A stretch of DNA of 64,000 nucleotides from Diabrotica undecimpunctata (lineage: Eukaryota > Arthropoda > Insecta > Coleoptera > Chrysomelidae): NCBI RefSeq assembly GCF_040954645.1, contig NC_092806.1, positions 79,357,141-79,421,140 on the forward strand. Reading direction: 5' to 3'. The position numbers and the translations under genes were made by a program. The first letter of the stretch is position 1, and each line of letters starts with the position of its first letter. Shown piece after piece: positions 43,489 to 53,577 of the stretch. The notes under the pieces are model-generated. The model saw nothing but the letters and a program-made list of their open reading frames with translations, searched no databases and was not told the origin of the DNA.

Positions 43489-44956
43489 TATTATATGAGA
43501 GAGAACTTAAAACTGTTTGAATTAAATTTATTAAAATTGATTTTTCTGGGATTTCAAAATTTTTGTGATTCATATTAGAAATAATACTTATAACTATATT
43601 TGATATTAGTTCTGTCAATTCTTTGGGAGATTCATGTATTTTGGATCCTTGTTCTGTATTAAATGTAGATTGATAAGAAGATGAATTGAAAATGCCGCCA
43701 GGTCTGGTGGACATGGGGTTTAACTTTATTATTTTTTGATGTTCTATTGCTATTGGGTCTTGCGAGGAAGGGAGGGGTCGTTTGGATTTTGGAGGTTTTA
43801 TTATTGTATATCTGTTTGAAACTGTAGGGTGGGCGAGCTGATTGGGGGGTGAAGGGGATGTGGACAATTGAGAAGAGGAATATGAAAAAGATGGAGCGTT
43901 CATAATTGGAATTTGATGTGAATTTATTGAGGAATTATTAGCTGTTATCGATGCATAGGTTACTTTAGGAAATAATTTAAGCGTTTCTTTGAAAGACAAG
44001 CTGTTTTCAGACATGTAATGTTTTATTTTTTTTTGGCGGTCGAATTCTGGACATATCTCCCATTCATTAGTGAAGTGTTCACCTTCACAGGAGAGACATT
44101 TTTTATTAAAAGATGATAAAGAACAAGAATCGGAAGGATGAGACTCATGACATTTAAGACATCTAGGGTTGCTTTTACATTGCTTACTCATGTGTCCATA
44201 CCTATAACAGTTGTAGCAAATAATTACTTTTTGTTGGTATTTTTCTACATTATGTAAAACATGGTTAATTACGATATATTTTGGTATACTTTGACATTTG
44301 AATGATACAATTACCGATTTTGTAGGTTTAAAAACTACTTTATCATCTGTTACTATTTTTCTCTTTATTCTTTTTACATAATCCACCGAGAATTTACAAT
44401 GGTGATCAAATTCTTTTATTTTTTCTTTAAGATATTCTTCCGATATATCTGATTCTATATCCCTAACTACACCTAATTTAAATAATTGAAATTTCGGAAT
44501 ATATGCAATTAGATTTTTTTGAATAAGCAACTTAGAAGTAATTAAGGTATTTGCACTAGCATAGTTTTTAAATGTTATTCTAATCCGGTTGCGTCCAATT
44601 GAATCAATTTTTTTAATATAATTATCAATTTCTGGGTGTACGGTAAATAATATTTCACCTATCTTAACTGCATTTAATTTGCCTGTAAAATTTTTATCAT
44701 TGTTTTCAATAAAAATGTGAAATGGTCCTAAATCAGTTTTATCATATAAATATACAGGTCTGCTTTTTTCTATCTCACTAGAAGTTAATGAGTTAGTTTG
44801 TTTATCGGTGTTTAAATGATTAATATTATTAAGACTACTTATCGAGTTTTCTAGCTGATGGGATGAAAATCCATGGGAACCATAACTGCAATCATCCATC
44901 GCATCCTGATCCCTTGGCATTTTATCGGGGGGCTCGCCCCCGTTAGAAGACTCCAT
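43481..44956 (-). CDS. I-clade ORF1 (Gag-like nucleic-acid-binding protein)
   Basis: 491 residues beginning MESSNGGEPPDKMPRDQDAM. The central part (about 85-245) resembles the RRM-like/PRE_C2HC region of arthropod ORF1 proteins (VGVVRDIESDISEEYLKEKI region). It is followed by CCHC knuckles: CYNCYRYGHMSKQC, CLKCHESHPSDSC and a third, imperfect one at CLSCEGEHFTNEWEIC. The C-terminal third is rich in Ser, Pro and Asn. The protein is expected to coat the element RNA in ribonucleoprotein particles. The frame is intact. The start is the first ATG after a short leader with GGCTCCATTTATGGAGTC, a small palindrome over the start codon. Confidence 0.85.
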   Translation of the reverse strand: MESSNGGEPPDKMPRDQDAMDDCSYGSHGFSSHQLENSISSLNNINHLNTDKQTNSLTSSEIEKSRPVYLYDKTDLGPFHIFIENNDKNFTGKLNAVKIGEILFTVHPEIDNYIKKIDSIGRNRIRITFKNYASANTLITSKLLIQKNLIAYIPKFQLFKLGVVRDIESDISEEYLKEKIKEFDHHCKFSVDYVKRIKRKIVTDDKVVFKPTKSVIVSFKCQSIPKYIVINHVLHNVEKYQQKVIICYNCYRYGHMSKQCKSNPRCLKCHESHPSDSCSLSSFNKKCLSCEGEHFTNEWEICPEFDRQKKIKHYMSENSLSFKETLKLFPKVTYASITANNSSINSHQIPIMNAPSFSYSSSQLSTSPSPPNQLAHPTVSNRYTIIKPPKSKRPLPSSQDPIAIEHQKIIKLNPMSTRPGGIFNSSSYQSTFNTEQGSKIHESPKELTELISNIVISIISNMNHKNFEIPEKSILINLIQTVLSSLSYNNE

Positions 44957-45050
44957 AAATGGAGCCTTCGACGATCGCTTCGACGACTAAACTAGTACTA
45001 ATGTATATGAATTAAACTATAGAAATAGAATGTAACTTTGTTTAGGACTT

Positions 45051-45665
45051 CCTAAATCGCAGAGAACTTTAAAATGTGTAATTTAACTTGAGTTTATATG
45101 TGAAACTATCTGAAATAAAACTTTAAAATGCAGAGAACTTTTAAATTCGTATTTACACTTTGACGTTTATTTGACAGATGATCTTTTTTTGAATATAATA
45201 ATCAATTGATATTATCTGATGATTGATAAAAATTAATTATGAAACCGGTTAAGTTATTTTATTAAATTAAAGTAATTTTATAATGTTAACTATTGAATAT
45301 TTTCGGTACAACAAATAGTAATTTTACTTATTTTTTATTACAATAAAAAGGTTTTTAAATTTATATTGCATAAATAATGGTTGTTTAGATATAAGAAAAA
45401 TTTGATTTATTATTACATTAATAATCAAATACAAAATATATTATTTCTATTTATCAATAGTTAAAATTCAATTTGTAGAATTCCTTTAATATTTTACAAC
45501 TAATTATTAATAAAAATCAATTTAATAGTGGAATTATCAATTTTTTAAGTTTTGAAATTTACTTTGTAGATATTTTCAATATTTTTTTTTTAACTTTCAA
45601 ATTGATTGAATTTTTTTTTCGTTAGTTAATTATAATTTTACAAATTCTGATTGGACATTAATTTT
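45051..45665. other. AT-rich flank inside the 8.4 kb element
   Basis: No gene. GCAGAGAACTTT occurs twice (45058 and 45131). Confidence 0.5.
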
Positions 45666-45705
45666 GCATCATTATTATTTTAAAATATTAAAATAATAAT
45701 GATGC
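45666..45705. repeat. Perfect 17-bp hairpin
   Basis: GCATCATTATTATTTTA and its exact reverse complement TAAAATAATAATGATGC, separated by six bases. It lies at the broken 5' edge of the internal gene. Confidence 0.9.
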
Positions 45706-46294
45706 GCGTTCCATTTAGATCAGTAATTCTAGACGCATGCGCTAAATGTAATAAGTATCAAGATGCTTTTATCCAACTTGGTGAAACTGACTTCGATTGT
45801 AATGAAGTTTTTGAAACCTTAGAAACTTTCATATGTCACATATATGGAACAGGATTGAAGAGAACAATTCCAAAAAGAAAAGTAAACAATGTCAGATTTT
45901 CACTATTTAACCGATGATATAATTATAAGTTGCATGATGTGAACGAGCCTTTAAAAAAAAAAAAAAACTTTTCGATGCTTTAAGCTTACCACCATGTCAA
46001 GATGAATTACACCAACATCTACTGCAAGCTCATTATATTTCAAATATTTGGACAAATGCTCATAAAAAAGTACCAACAGAATTGATTGTTGAAGAACATG
46101 GTTGGGAGCTTGAAGATGAAACATATAAATTCAAATGGTTTAGTGGACCTCAGATGCCAGAATCAGTTCGAGAAGTAGTGATTGAAAATGAAGCAGATAA
46201 TGAATGTGATATTACTGAAAGTGAAAGTGACGAAGATGATGAATGTGATGCCATCAATGAGAGTGAGAAAAATGACGAAGTTTTTCTAATTTTT
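45699..46294 (+). pseudogene. Decayed gene of an uncharacterised insect repeat family
   Basis: The plus strand reads DACAKCNKYQDAFIQLGETD, ETFICHIYGTGLKR and NNVRFSLFNR, then a stop and a frameshift in a 15-A run near 45953-45968. After this come FDALSLPPCQDELHQHLLQA, HYISNIWTNAHKKVP and EEHGWELEDETYKFKWFSG, and a strongly acidic end (TESESDEDDECDAINE) at the right inverted repeat. The LPPC..EL..HL....Y....W..A pattern recurs, as I remember it, in many hypothetical proteins of insect repeats, but I know no function. Position and orientation suggest it is the resident gene of the 8.4 kb element, with its 5' part lost. Confidence 0.55.
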
Positions 46295-46998
46295 TTTTCT
46301 TATCGGAAAAATCGTTTCAAAATTTTTGGAAAAAAATCATGGTATAACTGACAGAAAATCGAAAGATTCTACAAATTAGATTTTACCTCAAAAAATTACT
46401 AAAATTTTCATTTACGGAAATTTTTTTGGAAAATTTTGAGGAAAACTCTACTTGACGCTTTTCAGAATAGTAACAGAAGTGATCATACAAATTTTCAAAT
46501 CAATCGGTATAAAAATATCATAATAAAATAAGTTTGAAAATTGTTACCGAGACCTAAAATGCGCAGGCAAGTGGTACATTTGACCCCGTTTTATGGCTCT
46601 CTGTACCAACCCAGCTGTCCGCCCTTTTGGATTTAGAGTTTTAAGGGCTAAATAATGAGCCATGAAAATGGCGGACATATTACTTATCGTTAATTTTTTC
46701 CCAAAAAATTGCAAATTCACCCCTGTCTGCCACCCCTTATGTATCCACTCTCGCGTCCGCCCTTTGGGATTTCGTCTAGTTATACCGAGATCTTACTCTG
46801 GGCAAATTTTCAGGCATATTATCGATGGTTAATTTTTCCGAAAAAAATAACAACTCCATCCCTGTATAGCCACCCCCTGTACCACGAGGAGCATCCGCCT
46901 GTAAGGCAAAGTCTTAACCCAGTTACAATGAATATATTCCAATAGAGAAATGTCATATTACTGATCAGTTCAAAATTTCGGCTCTATCTCTCCGACTA
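46280..46998 (-). repeat. Right inverted repeat of 8.4 kb element
   Basis: Reverse complement of 38574-39200 with an extra block of about 115 bases. Within it, GCTGTCCGCCCTTTTGGATT near 46609 and GCGTCCGCCCTTTGGGATTT near 46754 are repeated units about 145 bp apart. Recombination between such units explains the shorter left arm. Confidence 0.88.
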
Positions 46999-47001
46999 TT
47001 A

Positions 47002-47472
47002 GACAAGCTCCTCTTTCATTTATCTAAGCAGTCAGATATTTCGGATATTTTGAGCGGTGCTGCCAATCTCATTCCTCTAGATGTTTTTCAAATAAGGTGT
47101 TAACCATAAAATATTTACAGGAAAGATGGAAAGAAAGGAAATAACTACAAACCATTAAGATTATTTTTGTTATTAGTCTGTTGTAGTAGATTGGTTAATA
47201 CAATGAAAAATATAGGCAAATATCCGATTTATTTAAAGATACGAAGAAGATGTAACTCTCAAAAAGATCCGCAAATCGGATTATTGCACGGCGATTGGCA
47301 ACATTGACTTTGGGCGGCGCTATAGACGCCCTAAAAGGAGACAGATAGTTGAACGATATTTTATACAATATCTATCACTTGGAATGAGGTGAAGGCCTTA
47401 GCGCAAAATTGAACCCGATGGCGCGTTTTTACTGAAGCTCTATGCTCCACTTAGGAGTTCAAGAACCTTATA
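47002..47472. other. Spacer, nothing recognised
   Basis: No gene. Slightly GC-richer around 47300-47460. Confidence 0.4.
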
Positions 47473-48067
47473 TACAGGGTGGTCCTTAAGTAATTGTACA
47501 AACAGAAACCGTAGATTTTGCACTTGAAAATATTACGATTTAAGCCAACTTGCTTTAATAAAATGTTGATATTAAGAAAGATACAGGGTGTTAAAGTGGA
47601 AATTTAAAATTTTATTTTTCGGTATAACTTTTACGTTTGTAAATATTTTTGGACAAAAATTTACAGTTGGATGCTTTTGAGTAGGATAAATTATAATTTT
47701 ATACTTACTTTAATGTAACTAATAGAGGGCGCCACATATGCCACATGTGTGGCATAAATTTGCGCTTAACTTTTTTACTTTTTAAGCTAGCTCTATTTGT
47801 GTTAAAAAATATTAAAGATACATTATTTATACAAAGAAAAGGTATACTTGTTAGTAACCTGAAAATTCTATCGTTTTCGAGATAAATGCATTTTATAAGT
47901 CAGCTGCACAATAATTCTTAGTTTGATATTTGTGCGGTCACTGAATACCTGTAGATAAGCATAATTCATAGTTTATTCTTATTAAAACAACTCAAAGATG
48001 ATAATGCAACATCACAAAATGCTTTGTTATGGGTGCTAAATGTCTTATTGGAGAAAAGATGTTTCAT

Positions 48068-48120
48068 CTTCTTCTTTAGGTGCCGTATCCGTATTCAGAC
48101 GTTGGCCGTCATCATGTTTA
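48068..48120 (-). mobile_element. RTE 3' tail scrap
   Basis: ATCTTCTTCTTTAGGTGCCG followed by TATCCGTATTCAGACGTTGG resembles the 3' end of insect RTE elements in reverse, as also seen at 4220. It interrupts the mariner-like element. Confidence 0.5.
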
Positions 48121-48189
48121 CAATTTCCCTTTGCTATGGCTTCTTAAGTTTCTATAATGGAGTTGTATTACTTTTTTTCTATTGTAAAA

Positions 48190-49080
48190 TGCTAAAAACC
48201 CAAAATATGTGGTTTATGCAAGATGGTACACCACCACATTCTAGAGAGAAGGTAGTTAGAACATACTTAAATACAACTTTTCTGAACGTTGGATTGGTCG
48301 TGGTAGTCATATTCCTTGGCAATGTGGTGAGATATTGATATAATTATTTCATTCATAAAAAATCCGAAAAGAATACGTATTGTTGATTACGTAAATTGTT
48401 TACCAATTTTTATTAGAACAAATAGAAACTAGAGCACAGGTATTAAATAACACATATGTGTCCTGTTTCTTAATACTTTTGCTACAAATCTAACCTGAAA
48501 GAGTCAGCATTTTTACAAAAACATCATCGTTGTCCTAATAACCGATATTGTTATAAATATAGTAAACACACAGGCAATTTAGTTTAACATAATATTAGTT
48601 CGTTAGTAAATCATAATAGTCCATTTGTTCGAGATGTAATTATAGTTACTCGTAAGCTGTAACGTAATCATATAAATAAGTAATGTCATCGATAGGTTAT
48701 TCGGTATGTATATAAGTAACCAATGAACGAGATACATCACATTTTAATACATTATTTAACTTATGCGACAAATAAGATGTAGTTCCATAATATACCATAA
48801 GACTTGGATATGTATCCAAAATAATATATTCATCCATTATGCATTATAGCCACCACGTATCCCCGAATTTAGTCCGCTTAATATTGGTGTATGGGGCGCA
48901 TTAAAACAACGTGTCTATAAGAATCCCATACACATTCGCAACCAACTATGGGAAGAAATAAATACTGTAGCAGTTTCTTTAGAACCAATGATAATATGAG
49001 ACGATCTTTTATAGAATATATTGACAAATGAATTAAAGAAAATGGTGGACATATGGAACACTTACTTTGCCAAAAAGGTA
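48190..49080 (+). pseudogene. Mariner-like (SETMAR/DUF4817-type) transposase remnant
   Basis: The plus strand reads MWFMQDGTPPHSREKVVRTY (the QDG.PPH second-Asp block) and, in the next frame, ERWIGRGSHIPWQ. After about 500 bases of unrelated sequence it gives PPRIPEFSPLNIGVWGALKQ (third acidic block, normally D in SPDLTPLDFFLWG), RVYKNPIHIRNQLWEEIN and RSFIEYIDK..KENGGHMEHLL in broken frames. The first catalytic Asp region and the N-terminal HTH are missing. The aspartate in PRSPDL is changed to Glu and the LTPLD aspartate to Asn, so catalysis would be lost even without the stops. Confidence 0.75.
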
Positions 49081-49706
49081 TGTTATTTAGTTTAACTATT
49101 TCTTAATTTGGTTTGTAAACAAAATGTTTTGATTATGACTTTAATTTAACATAAAACGTAAAATGTTTGATGTAAAATCCTATTATTCTGTTATTTTGTC
49201 AAATCCTATTATTAATTATCCTGCTGATATATTTATTTTATTTAATATTTCGTTAACTATTAACTTTAGTTAAAGGTATTTTATACCAAAATTCAGAAGT
49301 ATTAATGTTTTTGTCTATTTTTTCTTCGTTGTCTAGAGTAATTGCCTTAGATCAGAATTATGCAGCTGATTTTTAAAATGCGATTATCTCGAAAACTGTT
49401 GAGTTTTGAAGTTATTAACAAGTATACCTTTTTTTTGTTAAAATAATGTATCTTTATTATTTTTTATCCCAGATACAGGTAACTTAAAGAGCAAAAAAGT
49501 TAAGTGCAAATTTATACCACATATGTGACATAAGTGGCGCCCTACAAACACGAAAGTTATAGCGAAAAATAAAATTTTAATTTTACTCTTTAACACCCTG
49601 CATCTTTCTTAATATCAACATTTTATTAAAGCAATTTGGCTTAGATCGTAATATTTTAAAGTGTAGAATCTACTGTTTCTTTTTGTACAATTACTTAAGG
49701 ACCACC

Positions 49707-49711
<5 letters not shown>

Positions 49712-49756
<45 letters not shown>
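49712..49756. repeat. (TA)n microsatellite
   Basis: TA tract between the mariner-like right end and the solo LTR left end. Confidence 0.97.
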
Positions 49757-49762
<6 letters not shown>

Positions 49763-51230
49763 ACTTTTGAATGTCCATAAGCAATATAAAAACCGATATA
49801 CAAATTTTATTACTTAAATAAAAATTAAAATTATTGATATTTCATAAAGACACGGGCATATAAATTTTCAAACATCCTGTATAAGACAAAATATGTATTT
49901 TAAGTTGTTCGAAGAATTGTTCATTAGGCCTCAGAGACAAGACTTTCAAATATTATCGATAAGAAATTTAAATAAGTCGGTTATTGTGGAATGGATTTAC
50001 CCGGAATAAAAGTGTATATAGAAAGTGTAAACAATAGACCGGGATTTGCGGTGGTTTTTTCTCCCCGAAAGATTATATCGGTAAAAGTTTATTAACAAAA
50101 GACATTGAATTGAGAAACAGGTATCGTTTGTAGCTATTAGTAAGAAATATTTGTAAAGCAGATAGATTTAGTTAGAATAATTAAAGAAGGTTGTTTTCTG
50201 GAATTACCCGAATGACGTTTTATAGAGAGAGTTGTTTGGTAATGATATACGTCACAGAGGTGGATGATTTTTATTGGTCAAGTTTTGAATGCAAGGAGGT
50301 GGCGGTTTTTGGCTATGAGAGAGGAGAGAGAAAAAAAAGTTGGTTAGTCAGTTTTAGTCGTCCAAGAAGGAAGGAGCTTTGTGATTTGTGTTTGTTTGAA
50401 GTCCCGAAGACGTAATTTACCGGGTGTGTTTATTTGCTGTGTAAAAGCTGACCAGTGTGAGGAACGGGGTACAGAGAGATAGAAAACCAAAGGGTATAAG
50501 AATTTTAATAGCAGACGAAGCCGGAAACATTTGGAGTTGTAAAAAGGCGCGGAGATTGGCTCAAAGGGAGGCTGCATAGACTAACACGAGTTGTTGGGTT
50601 GCAGATACAGTGACAGATAGGAGAAAGGTGTACGTCATCTGGACCACAATAGGAGCAGAAGCAGAGAAAGGATTTTTTTGTTGTGGCGTGGCCATAGAAT
50701 TGCAACGGCAGAGAAGGAAAGGTCAGTCAATTTTCATTAGAGCCGGAGTGTGATTTTCATTTATTAATTAAATAAATTGAATAAATAATAGAGACAGTTA
50801 ATTTTGCGATCACTTAAAAAAAAAAAAGAATTATAAAAAGAGCTTAGTTATAACACATATTAAAAATCAATGTAAAATAATATTTGGGTCCATGATAGAA
50901 AACAACTTCTCATATATTTAAAGTTAGTATATTGCAAATATTACAGGATTGATTGTTATATAAAATTTCATTAAAATAAAGGACATCTCACATATAGTTC
51001 AGTTGAAATTCTATGTATTTTATTCAGGTCATATTACCTATCCCGATTAGGAAGCCAATTGGAAAATATTTTGAATCCACGATCAAAGGTAAATAGTACA
51101 ATTTAAATAGCCTGAGATTGTAATTAATTAATGCTGATTTATTGTGATTATTTGGAGATTAGATCATTTAATAAATATAGACAGGATTTTTCCTAAGTAA
51201 GCAATATAATACAATTTAAATAGCATAACA
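49757..51230 (+). mobile_element. Solo LTR of a Gypsy-type family
   Basis: Starts TGTTGTACTTTTGAATGTCC and ends TAGCATAACA, with TA sequence on both sides. The start (TGT..TACTTTT), the end (CATAACA) and internal TTTTGAATCCA..GA parallel the complete LTRs at 51871-53211 and 55282-56611, so it is a related family. The middle is GC-richer with GAGAGGAGAGAGA and TTGGTTAGTCAGTTTTAGTC. No internal domain or second LTR exists, which fits LTR-LTR recombination. Confidence 0.65.
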
Positions 51231-51297
51231 ATATATATAGATATATATATATATATATATATACATATATATATACATATATATATAGATATATATA

Positions 51298-51362
<65 letters not shown>

Positions 51363-51369
51363 ATATATA

Positions 51370-51426
<57 letters not shown>
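51231..51426. repeat. Long (TA)n tract with GA/CA interruptions
   Basis: Nearly 200 bases of TA with scattered G and C, flanked by the solo LTR and a MITE. Confidence 0.97.
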
Positions 51427-51428
<2 letters not shown>

Positions 51429-51752
51429 CTGTTTTGGATGGGTTGGAGTCAATAATAGGGCTATTGGTTAACTATTTTTTTATTCTCGAGCTTTCAATTG
51501 TGTTTACAATTATTATCAAGAGCTAAAAAAGACAAAATACTTACAAGGTTGAACTAAAAAGAAAAAACAATTTTTGTTAACTTACCAAATAAAAATTAGT
51601 TTGGTAAGTAAAAATCACTGCTTACATCTTCAAAATATTTAATACAAAAATGTTTTAATCTAATAAATGTTTCTCCGAAAATTTTTATAATTTTGAAAAC
51701 ATTTTAATAAGCCAATAGCCCTATTATTGACTCCAACCCATCCAAAACAGTT
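51427..51752. mobile_element. MITE with 41-bp perfect terminal inverted repeats
   Basis: AACTGTTTTGGATGGGTTGG begins a 41-base sequence (51427-51467) that is exactly repeated in reverse at 51712-51752. The 244-base interior is non-coding and has a CTCGAGCTTTCAATTG patch. TA-rich sequence flanks both ends. Confidence 0.9.
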
Positions 51753-51797
51753 ATATATTTGTTCCAAACGAGTCACAAGTACTTCTTTTTTCTTATT

Positions 51798-51800
<3 letters not shown>

Positions 51801-51870
<70 letters not shown>
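51801..51870. repeat. (TA)n microsatellite
   Basis: Pure TA tract that ends exactly at the first base of the 5' LTR. Confidence 0.97.
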
Positions 51871-51873
<3 letters not shown>

Positions 51874-53211
51874 CATACTTTTTCTTTCCCAACCAAAGAA
51901 AAATAAATAAAATATCCATCGGAATAAAATTTTAAGAAATCATTATAAACAAAAATGTAAAAATGTATATATTAATTTAAGATAAGATTTAGTGTAGATA
52001 AGAATAGAAATTTGTTTGGCAAACGACCTGTTTCCGTTGCAAACAAAATTATCAAAAAACCTTTGTTTAGAATTAGAAGACATTTTACCTGCAAGTTAAT
52101 AATCTTTTCATTGTTTGTATAGTCGAGTATTAAATGACCATATTTTAATCTTTTGAAATATGTATAAATGATGTATTGAAAAAAAACCAATTTTAAAGTA
52201 AGCTATTTAGTTTTCTCTGAAACCGAAATTAGGCTTTTCCAAAATCATGATAAACACAATTTAAGCTTTTTGATTGGACGGTCGTTTTTAAAATGGGAAT
52301 TTGGTGAGTCGATCATGAGAGAGGAGAAGTTAGTCATATTTTGGTCATCGAAAGGAAACAGTCGTTTTTCTCAAGATAGGGTGTGGTTCGTGAGTTTGGA
52401 TACCGGCGTAACGAAAAGAAGTGAATAGTTTGAAGAAGGAGATAACAAGTAGATTAAAAGAGGTCCTTGTATCTACCGTGGGCATTTTATAAAGTATATG
52501 TGAAAGTATTCTTACGGCATCAAGTTGACAAAAGGAGGTCCTGGTGTCATAAATAAATAGCGGAGTTTGGAGAAGTAAATCAGGTGTTTTTTGTGTAGTC
52601 TGCAGGAGGTTTGCAGAGACGTTCAGAAGGAGCCGAGGTGCCAAAGAGGGGAGATCACATCTTTGAGGAGACTGGACTTTTCTGGGTATGTTCCAACATA
52701 CAACTCAAAAAGAAAATAAACTGTAAGTGTTTGTACAATTGAATTTTATATCTGTGAAGGATCGTTTCGACATCATGGTCATTAGCATTCAAATTTAAGA
52801 ACTGAGGTTTTGTTAGGCTAATCAAAAGTTTAAAGTTTTGTGGTTTCTTTTTTTAAGTAAAGAAAATTTTAAGTAAAATTGGGTTTTCACGTAATATAAA
52901 TGTATGTAGCTTTATAATCTTATTATCATAATAATTTGATTTATTTTCTTGTATGCTGATTGATAAGATAACGACAAAATTTAATAATTGTTTTATTCGT
53001 TCATATAAAATAAAGAAACGTAAATCTTTGTAATATAATATATTTGTATTATTATCCTTTCTTCTCTCCCGATAAAAGACAACTAGAAAATCTTTTGAAT
53101 CCATCGAACACAGGTAATATAAGAATTATTTTACTTTTGATAACAGATAAGCTATAATTTTTTTATTGGCTCAATAAACTAAGTTTGAACTCAAAATAAA
53201 CAATCATAACA
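51871..53211 (+). repeat. 5' LTR
   Basis: Begins TGTCATACTTTTTC and ends ATCATAACA. 1341 bp. It has an extra TGTAAAAA near 51955 and an extra TTA near 52920 compared with the 3' LTR. AAAATAAACTG near 52714 is a possible polyadenylation signal. Confidence 0.95.
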
Positions 53212-53213
53212 AA

Positions 53214-53232
53214 TGGCCCCCAACGTGTAAGG
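53214..53232 (+). promoter_or_regulatory. Primer binding site
   Basis: TGGCCCCCAACGTGTAAGG lies two bases after the 5' LTR. It resembles the TGGCGCCCAACG type that pairs with the 3' end of a lysine tRNA. The exact tRNA is inferred. Confidence 0.65.
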
Positions 53233-53577
53233 CGTAGAAAGTATTTCTAGTTAAAATTTAAACGGATAGAGAAAGAAAGCAGATTGATTGAAAATTTATT
53301 TGCCGATGGTTAAAGTTTATAATATTTGCTTTTATGACATTACATTTCAAATTTCTCTAGGTACAAATTTTTACATGATATAATTTATGATATTTGATTG
53401 ATTTTTACAACTGACAAAAGTTTTAAAATTTTATTGCATTTATTTGAATTCATTGCATTTGGGATAAGAGGAAAAGTTTTCGTCTTTGCAAAATTACTCG
53501 AATTTTATATTTGGCGGGGATATTATTGCACAAATTTCAAAGCTTCATATTTGTCGGGGATAAATAATCTAACTAAC

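Larger units (their letters stand above)
39545..45050 (-). mobile_element. I-clade-like non-LTR retrotransposon, nearly full length
   Basis: Minus-strand order is a short 5' leader, ORF1 (44956-43481), ORF2 endonuclease (43488-42778), ORF2 RT and RNase H (42889-39791), a 3' UTR and an A-rich tail (seen as a T-rich tract 39545-39680). A Gag-like ORF1 with zinc knuckles, plus endonuclease, RT and RNase H in ORF2, is the layout of the I and related clades. Only one frame break is apparent. It is inserted inside the 8.4 kb inverted-repeat element. Confidence 0.85.
38574..46998. mobile_element. 8.4 kb element with long terminal inverted repeats
   Basis: Left arm 38574-39200 and right arm 46280-46998 are inverted copies that start TAGTCC and end GACTA. 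The flanks are TTA on both sides (38571-38573 and 46999-47001), a possible 3-bp target duplication as in PIF/Harbinger-type elements. Inside are a decayed gene (45699-46294) reading up to the right arm and a later I-clade retrotransposon (39545-45050). Both arms carry AGGCGGAC- and GGGCGGACA-type subrepeats. I do not recognise the family. Confidence 0.65.
47473..49711 (+). mobile_element. Mariner-like element with long inverted repeats
   Basis: Left end TACAGGGTGGTCCTTAAGTA at 47473 and right end at 49711 are inverted copies, flanked by TA. Homology extends inward to about 47930 and 49345, with an 85-base difference between arms. A second CAGGGTGTTAAAG lies about 110 bases in from each end. 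The interior carries transposase remnants (48190-49080), so the element is dead. Confidence 0.8.

Noticed and set aside
51216..51452. Long Tyr-Ile repeat proteins here and at 17463, 28236, 49615, 56739
   Set aside because: They are translations of (TA)n microsatellites, not genes.
52345..52644. 99-codon minus-strand frame repeated at 55748-56047
   Set aside because: It repeats only because it lies in both LTRs. There is no motif or conservation beyond the LTR identity.
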